Source: Paracoccus amoyensis (GTDB lineage Bacteria; Pseudomonadota; Alphaproteobacteria; Rhodobacterales; Rhodobacteraceae). From it: a DNA stretch of 64,000 nucleotides. The position numbers were made by a program, and so were the translations under genes. The notes under the pieces are model-generated. The model did not search any database. It worked only from the letters and a program-made list of their open reading frames with translations, and was not told the DNA's origin. This document shows, in pieces, positions 59,181 to 64,000 of this stretch. The stretch's first letter is position 1, and every line of letters starts with the position of its first letter. Where the stretch lies: contig NZ_JACOQL010000003.1 of the NCBI RefSeq assembly GCF_014490725.1, forward strand, positions 248,001 through 312,000, written 5' to 3'.

Positions 59181-59956
59181 TCGTCCGTCCCCATATAGGC
59201 CGTGCGCACACGCGGATCGGCAGACACCTGGGCATAATCACCCTCGGCCAGAATTTCGCCGCGTTGCAACACGGTCACGTGGTCGCAGATATCGGCCACA
59301 ACGCTGAGGTTATGTTCAACCATCAGGACGGCCCGTTCGGTGGCGACGTTGCGGATGATATCGGCGACCATCTGCACATCTTCCTGACCCATGCCAGCCA
59401 TGGGTTCGTCCAGCAGCAGCACCTTTGGATCCAGCGCCAAGGTGGTCGCGATTTCCAGAACGCGCTTGCGGCCATAAGACAGATCGGCGGCTCGATGGTC
59501 GCGATATTGCGACAGGCCCAGATTGTTGATCAGCTCGTCCGCGCGCGCATCCAGCCGGTCCAGCGACGACAGCGGCAGCCAGAACTGCGTTGCCAGTCCG
59601 GCAGGGCGTTGCAGCGCGACTTTGACATTTTCCCGAACGCTCAGATGCGGAAACACCGCCGAAATCTGAAACGAACGAACCAGTCCCATCCGGGCCACCC
59701 GGTCAGGTTTGGTATTGGTGATATCCGTGTCCAGCAGCGTGATTTGCCCGCGCGTCGGTTGAAGAAACTTTGTCAGAAGATTGAAAACAGTGGTTTTTCC
59801 AGCACCATTCGGGCCGATCAGCGCATGAATACGTGCGTGTTCGACATCCAGATTGACGTCATTGACGGCGGTAAAACCCGAGAAATCCTTGCCAAGGCCA
59901 CGGGCGGAAAGAACCACCCGTGGCGCTGACTGCGTTGTAACAGCAGCTTGCGTCAT
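59177..59956 (-). CDS. livG: Branched-chain amino acid type ABC transporter ATPase LivG
   Basis: A 259-residue ATPase with Walker A GPNGAGKTTVFNLLT, the GLVRSFQISAVFPHLSVRENVKVAL Q-loop block, signature LSYGRKRVLEIATTLA, Walker B LLLDEPMAGMG and VEHNLSVVADICDHVTVLQRG. It follows livK by 3 bp and overlaps livF. Its partner is LivF in a heterodimeric motor. Confidence 0.94.
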   Translation of the reverse strand: MTQAAVTTQSAPRVVLSARGLGKDFSGFTAVNDVNLDVEHARIHALIGPNGAGKTTVFNLLTKFLQPTRGQITLLDTDITNTKPDRVARMGLVRSFQISAVFPHLSVRENVKVALQRPAGLATQFWLPLSSLDRLDARADELINNLGLSQYRDHRAADLSYGRKRVLEIATTLALDPKVLLLDEPMAGMGQEDVQMVADIIRNVATERAVLMVEHNLSVVADICDHVTVLQRGEILAEGDYAQVSADPRVRTAYMGTDE

Positions 59957-59959
59957 CGT

Positions 59960-61159
59960 TCATTTGACCAGCGGACAGCCGCTTTCAGCGGGGTTGATAT
60001 AGGCTTCGTCGCCCGGAATGGTCGCCAGAACGTTATAATAATCCCAGTCTTCCGTGATCTGATCGGGGGCCTTGACCTCCATCAGATAAACGTCCGAAAT
60101 CATCCGGCCGTTCGCAGCAACCTTGCCGTTTTCGGCGAACACATCCTGCACCGGCAGTTCGTGCATCTTGGCCGCAACAGCTTCGGTTTCATCCGTCCCG
60201 GCAGCCTCGATGGCTTTCAGATAGGCTGTAACCGCCGAATAAGTCCCGGCATGGACCATGTTCGGCATGACGCCGGTGCGTTCAAAGAAACGCTTGCCGA
60301 ATTCAGCCGTTTCAGGTGTGCGGTTCCAATAGAAGCTTTCCGTCAGGTTCAGGCCCTGCGCGGCTTCCGCGCCCAGACCGTTGACCTCGGAAATGGTGAA
60401 CAGCAATGCAGCCAGCTTTTGACCGCCCTGGGTGATGCCGAATTCGGACGCCTGTTTGATTGCGTTCTGCGTATCAAGGCCCGCGTTCGCCAGACCGATC
60501 ACCTTTGCCCCCGACGCTTGTGCCTGCAGCAGGAAGGACGAGAAGTCGGTCGTCGCCAGCGGATGACGGACCGAGCCGACCACCGTGCCGCCCTGGGACT
60601 TCACGAAATTCGAAGTGTTTTCTTCCAGCGAATAACCAAAGGCATAATCTGCCGTCAGGAAATACCAGCTGTCGCCGCCTTCCTTCACCAGCGCGCCGCC
60701 CGTGCCCACAGCCAAAGCATGGGTGTCATAGGCCCAGTGGAAACCATAGGGTGAACATTGCGCACCCGTCAGTTCGGTCGTCGCGGCCCCGGTGTTGACG
60801 GTGATCTTCTTTTCTTCCAGCGACAGCGCCTGAACAGCGAGACCGACCGAGGATGAGGTCAGTTCCATGATCGAATCGACCTGTTCGGTATCATACCACT
60901 GACGGGCGATGTTCGATGCGATGTCGGGCTTGTTCTGGTGGTCAGCGGTAATCACCTCGATCGGGGCGTCCAGCACCTTGCCACCGAAATCCTCAACCGC
61001 CATCTTGGCCGCTTCAAAGGACGACTTGCCGCCGAAATCGGCGTAAACGCCTGACTGGTCGTTCAGAATACCGATCTTGACCACATTATCGGAAACTTCG
61101 GCCAATGCAGGCATGGCTGTCAGGCCGACCGCAGCGGTCGACATCAGAAATTTACGCAT
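59960..61159 (-). CDS. Periplasmic substrate-binding protein of the Liv-type transporter
   Basis: A 399-residue type I periplasmic binding protein. The ATG at 61159 follows GGGAGGAAAGT and gives a signal peptide (MRKFLMSTAAVGLTAMPALA-EVS). It has the leucine-binding-protein pattern: VKIGILNDQSGVYADFGGKSSFEAAKMAVEDFGG near 27-60, a middle TADYAFGYSLEENTSNFVKSQGGTVVG, and two cysteines (QCSPYG, ESGCPL). The ligand is unknown; the neighbouring GMC oxidoreductase suggests an alcohol-bearing compound. It is divergent from a LysR gene across 186 bp. Confidence 0.91.
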   Translation of the reverse strand: MRKFLMSTAAVGLTAMPALAEVSDNVVKIGILNDQSGVYADFGGKSSFEAAKMAVEDFGGKVLDAPIEVITADHQNKPDIASNIARQWYDTEQVDSIMELTSSSVGLAVQALSLEEKKITVNTGAATTELTGAQCSPYGFHWAYDTHALAVGTGGALVKEGGDSWYFLTADYAFGYSLEENTSNFVKSQGGTVVGSVRHPLATTDFSSFLLQAQASGAKVIGLANAGLDTQNAIKQASEFGITQGGQKLAALLFTISEVNGLGAEAAQGLNLTESFYWNRTPETAEFGKRFFERTGVMPNMVHAGTYSAVTAYLKAIEAAGTDETEAVAAKMHELPVQDVFAENGKVAANGRMISDVYLMEVKAPDQITEDWDYYNVLATIPGDEAYINPAESGCPLVK

Positions 61160-61345
61160 ACTTTCCTCCCAAAGGTGCGATCCTTCTGCCAAAGCGTCCA
61201 GAGGCTTCACGCGGGACCGCTGACCTGTTGCACATGGACGGACGACTCCTCCTCGTCCGTTGCGCAGAGGATGGCCGCAAATTCGTTTTGACACAAGTGT
61301 TCAGATAAGTTTAATTTTTAACATCATCTGTACATAAATGAACAC

Positions 61346-62257
61346 ATGGCAAATCTCAGCTGGGACGACCTTCAATTCTTTCTGGCAGTGGTGCGTGAAC
61401 GCCAATTGTCCCGCGCCGCGCGTCAACTGGGAACGTCGCATGTCACCGTATCGCGCCGCATTGACCGATTGGAACAGGCCCTGAATACCCGCCTGTTCGA
61501 ACGAAATCCGCGCGGCTACGAACTGACCTTGGCGGGACAGCGGCTGATCGAAACCGCCGAACGGATGGAAGAAGCGGCCGAGGATATTCCGGTCGGCAGC
61601 AACCCGATAACCGGACAGATCAAGCCTTTTCGCCTGGCCGTTCCAGAAGGTTTCGCCAAGCTGTTTTCCACCTTTCTTCTGCCGGAACTGCTGGCGCGGT
61701 TTCCACTGACCTCACCCGAACTGATCACGATGCCACAAGTCCTGTCACCCTCACGACGAGAGGCGGATATCTCTGTGACACTGGACCCGGTCACCAGTGG
61801 GCCGTATCGGTCCGAACGGATGGCTGATTACACGCTGCACCTTTATGCCACGCATGATTATCTGGCGCGCACGCCAAGAATCACCACCCGCGACGATCTG
61901 CGCAATCACCGTATCATCGGCTATATCGAGGAAATGATCTTTGCGCCCGGTCTGGATTATCTGGGCGAGATTCACCCCGCGATCCGCGCCTCAATCAAAA
62001 GCTCAAGTGTGTTCAACCAACTTTCCGCGGTGCGGGGCGGATTGGGCGTGGGCGTGCTGCCCTACTACATCGCGGGCGGCTATCCCGAACTTCGGGTCGC
62101 CCTGCCCGAACAGGTCACGCTGACACGAACCTATTGGCTGACATGCCATCGCGACGTTCGGCAGATGCGGCGAGAGAAAACGATGATCGAGTTTCTGATA
62201 TCACGCCTGCAAAGCCGTGCGGGTGATTTGATCGGCCCGGGTCAGAAATCGGACTGA
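61346..62257 (+). CDS. LysR family transcriptional regulator
   Basis: A 303-residue regulator with a winged-helix N-terminus (WDDLQFFLAVVRERQLSRAARQLGTSHVTVSRRIDRLEQALNTRLFERNPRGYELTLAG, residues 5-63) and an effector domain (from about 90). The effector domain carries GGLGVGVLPYYIAGGYPELRV near the end. It is divergent from the Liv-type operon, the usual arrangement for a LysR activator controlling its neighbour, so control of the Liv/GMC genes is likely but inferred. Confidence 0.9.
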   Translation: MANLSWDDLQFFLAVVRERQLSRAARQLGTSHVTVSRRIDRLEQALNTRLFERNPRGYELTLAGQRLIETAERMEEAAEDIPVGSNPITGQIKPFRLAVPEGFAKLFSTFLLPELLARFPLTSPELITMPQVLSPSRREADISVTLDPVTSGPYRSERMADYTLHLYATHDYLARTPRITTRDDLRNHRIIGYIEEMIFAPGLDYLGEIHPAIRASIKSSSVFNQLSAVRGGLGVGVLPYYIAGGYPELRVALPEQVTLTRTYWLTCHRDVRQMRREKTMIEFLISRLQSRAGDLIGPGQKSD

Positions 62258-62349
62258 TTTCGGTTGCGCATGATTGCACCTGCCGATGATATTGGATTGA
62301 TAGCCCTATCTGTCCTTGTGAATTGCACCGATTTCAATACGATAAAATC

Positions 62350-63735
62350 ATGACAATATGGCAGCCTGACCCTGACGCATTGCACCGACCGGCCTATATC
62401 TCGCTTGCGGATCAATTCGCGCGGGCGATTGCAGATGGGCAGCTTCACGCCGGAACCCAACTGCAACCACAGCGCAAGCTGGCCTATGATCTGGGCCTGT
62501 CGGTGCAGACCGTCTCGCGCGCGTATGATGAGTTGATCCGGCGCGGTCTGGTTGTCGGAGAGGTGGGGCGCGGCTCATTCGTGCTGCCACCGCCGGGCAA
62601 CAATGCAACCCCATACCTGACCGAGCGATCCAGCGAGTTGATTGACCTGTCGATCCTGAAACCGATCAGCGATCAATCGCATATCCAGATCATGCGCGAT
62701 GGGCTGTCCTGGGTCGCGGAACATCTGGGTGCGCCCGCAGCACTGTCTTTTCGGCCCAGTTCTGTTCTGCCACGGCATCGGGCAATCGCCGCCGAATGGC
62801 TGCGTCGCGGTGGCATTGCCGCCGCACCGGAAAGCATCGTGATCACCGACGGCGCGACCAGCGCGATCACAACGGCGGTGATGACAGCGATTCCCAGTGG
62901 TGGGGCGCTGGCCGCAGCGGCGCTGACGCACCATCTGCTGATCCCACTGTGCAAATATCTTGGCATTCATCTGGAACCGTTGGCCACTGATCATGACGGA
63001 ATTCTGCCAGATGCATTGGATCACGCGGCCCAGCGTGGGCAGGCGCACGCCGTGTTCATGCAACCCTCGGCCATCAGCCCCCGCACCACCATGATGAGCG
63101 AGCGGCGACGTCTCGAAATCATCGATGTCGCGCGCCGCCATGACATCACCATCATCGAAAGCGATATCCTGAACGTGCTGATTCAGGATCGCCCCGCCCC
63201 CTTGGCCGCGCTGGCCCCGGAACGGGTGTTGCACATCAGCGGTTTTACCAAAACGACGCTGCCGGGATTGCGGCTGGCCTATCTTTCAGCGCCAGAACGG
63301 CTGACTGCATCGGCCGCAAATCGCCATCTGGTCACGAACTGGATGGCCACCCCCGTGATGGTCGAATTGCTAAGTCACTGGATCGAGGACAGCACCATCG
63401 ACAAACTGATTGAATGGCAGCGAACCGCACTTGCGGAACGGCACATGCTGGCCCGTCAGATGCTGGCAGGCGCGAACTTCCGGGGTCATCCGCAAAGCCT
63501 GCACCTGTGGCTGGAACTGCCCGAGGGTCGCAATGAAGATCAGTTTGTTGCGCAGGCAATGCAGCGCGGCGTTGCCATAGCGTCCGGCCGCGCATTCAGG
63601 ATCAACGATCGCTATCGCCAGGATGCCGTGCGAATTGCGCTTGGACCAACACATCTGGCCGAGCTTCGCAGGGGCTTGCAGATGATTACCAACCTGCTGA
63701 AAGAAGAGGCAGAGCCATTGCTGCCGATGATCTGA
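62350..63735 (+). CDS. enuR: MocR/GntR-type regulator with aminotransferase domain, probable EnuR
   Basis: A 461-residue MocR regulator from the ATG at 62350. N-terminal GntR winged helix (SLADQFARAIADGQLHAGTQLQPQRKLAYDLGLSVQTVSRAYDELIRRGLVVGEVGRGSFV, residues ~18-78) is linked to a fold-type I aminotransferase domain with VITDGATSAI, MQPSAISPRTTMMSERRR and the PLP lysine in ISGFTKTTLPGLRLAYLS. EnuR regulates ectoine and hydroxyectoine use. The next gene encodes an EhuA-like ATPase, and the GFTKTTLPGLRLAYL and MQPS features fit EnuR, but other MocR regulators of osmolyte or polyamine uptake are possible. Effector is probably an ectoine breakdown product bound to PLP. Confidence 0.75.
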   Translation: MTIWQPDPDALHRPAYISLADQFARAIADGQLHAGTQLQPQRKLAYDLGLSVQTVSRAYDELIRRGLVVGEVGRGSFVLPPPGNNATPYLTERSSELIDLSILKPISDQSHIQIMRDGLSWVAEHLGAPAALSFRPSSVLPRHRAIAAEWLRRGGIAAAPESIVITDGATSAITTAVMTAIPSGGALAAAALTHHLLIPLCKYLGIHLEPLATDHDGILPDALDHAAQRGQAHAVFMQPSAISPRTTMMSERRRLEIIDVARRHDITIIESDILNVLIQDRPAPLAALAPERVLHISGFTKTTLPGLRLAYLSAPERLTASAANRHLVTNWMATPVMVELLSHWIEDSTIDKLIEWQRTALAERHMLARQMLAGANFRGHPQSLHLWLELPEGRNEDQFVAQAMQRGVAIASGRAFRINDRYRQDAVRIALGPTHLAELRRGLQMITNLLKEEAEPLLPMI

Positions 63736-63744
63736 CCGTTGCCA

Positions 63745-63785
63745 AAATTGATATGATATAATTTTTAAATTGATCTGATTTAATT
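63745..63785. promoter_or_regulatory. Direct repeats between the MocR gene and the ehuA-like gene
   Basis: Two copies of AAATTGATnTGATnTAATT start at 63745 and 63767, 17 of 19 positions identical and exactly 22 bp (two helical turns) apart, in a very AT-rich gap. MocR regulators such as GabR, TauR and PdxR bind direct repeats at about this spacing. The repeats lie 40-80 bp before the start of the ehuA-like gene, so an operator for EnuR is the natural reading. Confidence 0.55.
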
Positions 63786-63824
63786 GCAATGCAATTCTTC
63801 CCATAAATCAGGAAAGGATTGCAT

Positions 63825-64000
63825 TTGGACGCCCCCATCATCCGCATCAATGATCTTAGCAAAAGCTTTGGCAAGCTGACCGTCCTGAACGGCCTGTCCT
63901 TTGATGTGATGAAGGGCGAAAAGCTGGCGCTTATCGGGCCATCCGGCTCGGGCAAGACCACAATCTTGCGTATCCTGATGACGCTCGAGAACATTTCCGG
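63825..64000 (+). CDS. ehuA: Amino-acid/ectoine ABC transporter ATPase, 5' part (EhuA-like)
   Basis: Only the first 58 codons are inside the window. The TTG at 63825 (spacing 7 after AGGAAAGG) gives [20 protein letters not shown], then [35 protein letters not shown]. The Walker [10 protein letters not shown] is intact. The [22 protein letters not shown] stretch is close to EhuA of ectoine uptake and also fits other polar amino-acid ATPases (GlnQ, HisP). A second in-frame TTG two codons upstream has too short a spacing. The call leans on the adjacent EnuR-type regulator. Confidence 0.72.
   Translation, partial: MDAPIIRINDLSKSFGKLTVLNGLSFDVMKGEKLALIGPSGSGKTTILRILMTLENIS

Overview
The window reads as chromosomal DNA of an alphaproteobacterium of the Rhodobacteraceae, most like Paracoccus. 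It is GC-rich and almost fully coding. It holds a leucine/isovalerate operon, a TctCBA importer, glnB-glnA, a GbcAB glycine-betaine demethylase, class Ib nrdHIEF, a Puu-type polyamine set, cysPTWA, a Liv-type importer and the start of an ectoine uptake locus. Genus is inferred from gene content and protein style only; no rRNA or tRNA gene was found.

Layout. 1-2.7 kb: NAD kinase (cut by the window edge), glyA, and a decayed C-terminal piece that looks like the arsenical exporter ArsJ. 2.7-13.2 kb, minus strand: a leucine-degradation run (ivd, two LprI-like secreted proteins, mccB, a tiny ORF, mccA, gst, HMG-CoA lyase, a lipoprotein, an enoyl-CoA hydratase), then a lyase of the argininosuccinate lyase superfamily with a signal peptide. 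13.4-14.8 kb: cobC-cobD with cobD frameshifted. 14.8-23.7 kb: tctCBA, a transglutaminase, tex, and a large NhaP-type antiporter with a cyclic-nucleotide-binding tail. 23.9-32.4 kb: old yellow enzyme, a GntP permease, glnA/glnB, an NAD(P)HX repair gene with an in-frame amber stop, and an alkaline phosphatase. 32.6-37.1 kb, minus strand: nrdHIEF plus a MazG/HisE-like pyrophosphohydrolase, preceded by paired NrdR boxes and a complete cobalamin riboswitch. 37.5-42.3 kb: gbcAB, a secreted Asn/Ser/Pro-rich protein, ppk2, an internally deleted DUF1330 protein and a TerB protein. 42.3-49.7 kb: polyamine catabolism (puuB; puuA with a one-base frameshift; a puuD-like amidotransferase), an isochorismatase-family hydrolase, a LysR regulator, a class V aminotransferase and an Lrp regulator. 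49.9-54.9 kb: Rrf2 regulator, a small protein, cysPTWA with a short CysA, and a 0.5-kb IS5-family remnant. 54.9-61.3 kb: livKGFHM plus a GMC oxidoreductase. 61.3-64 kb: a LysR regulator, a MocR regulator of EnuR type, and the start of an ehuA-like ATPase gene with a direct-repeat operator candidate in front.

The most interesting unit is the ribonucleotide reductase operon. Its promoter has two NrdR boxes exactly 31 bp apart, and its leader is a B12 riboswitch, so a B12-independent reductase should be shut down when cobalamin is present. The cobalamin gene cobD in the same window carries a one-base lesion, which would bear directly on that switch if it is real. Three large genes (cobD, nnr, puuA) are each broken by a single base change. 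That means either genuine gene decay or sequence error, and it should be settled before the window is used for metabolic inference.
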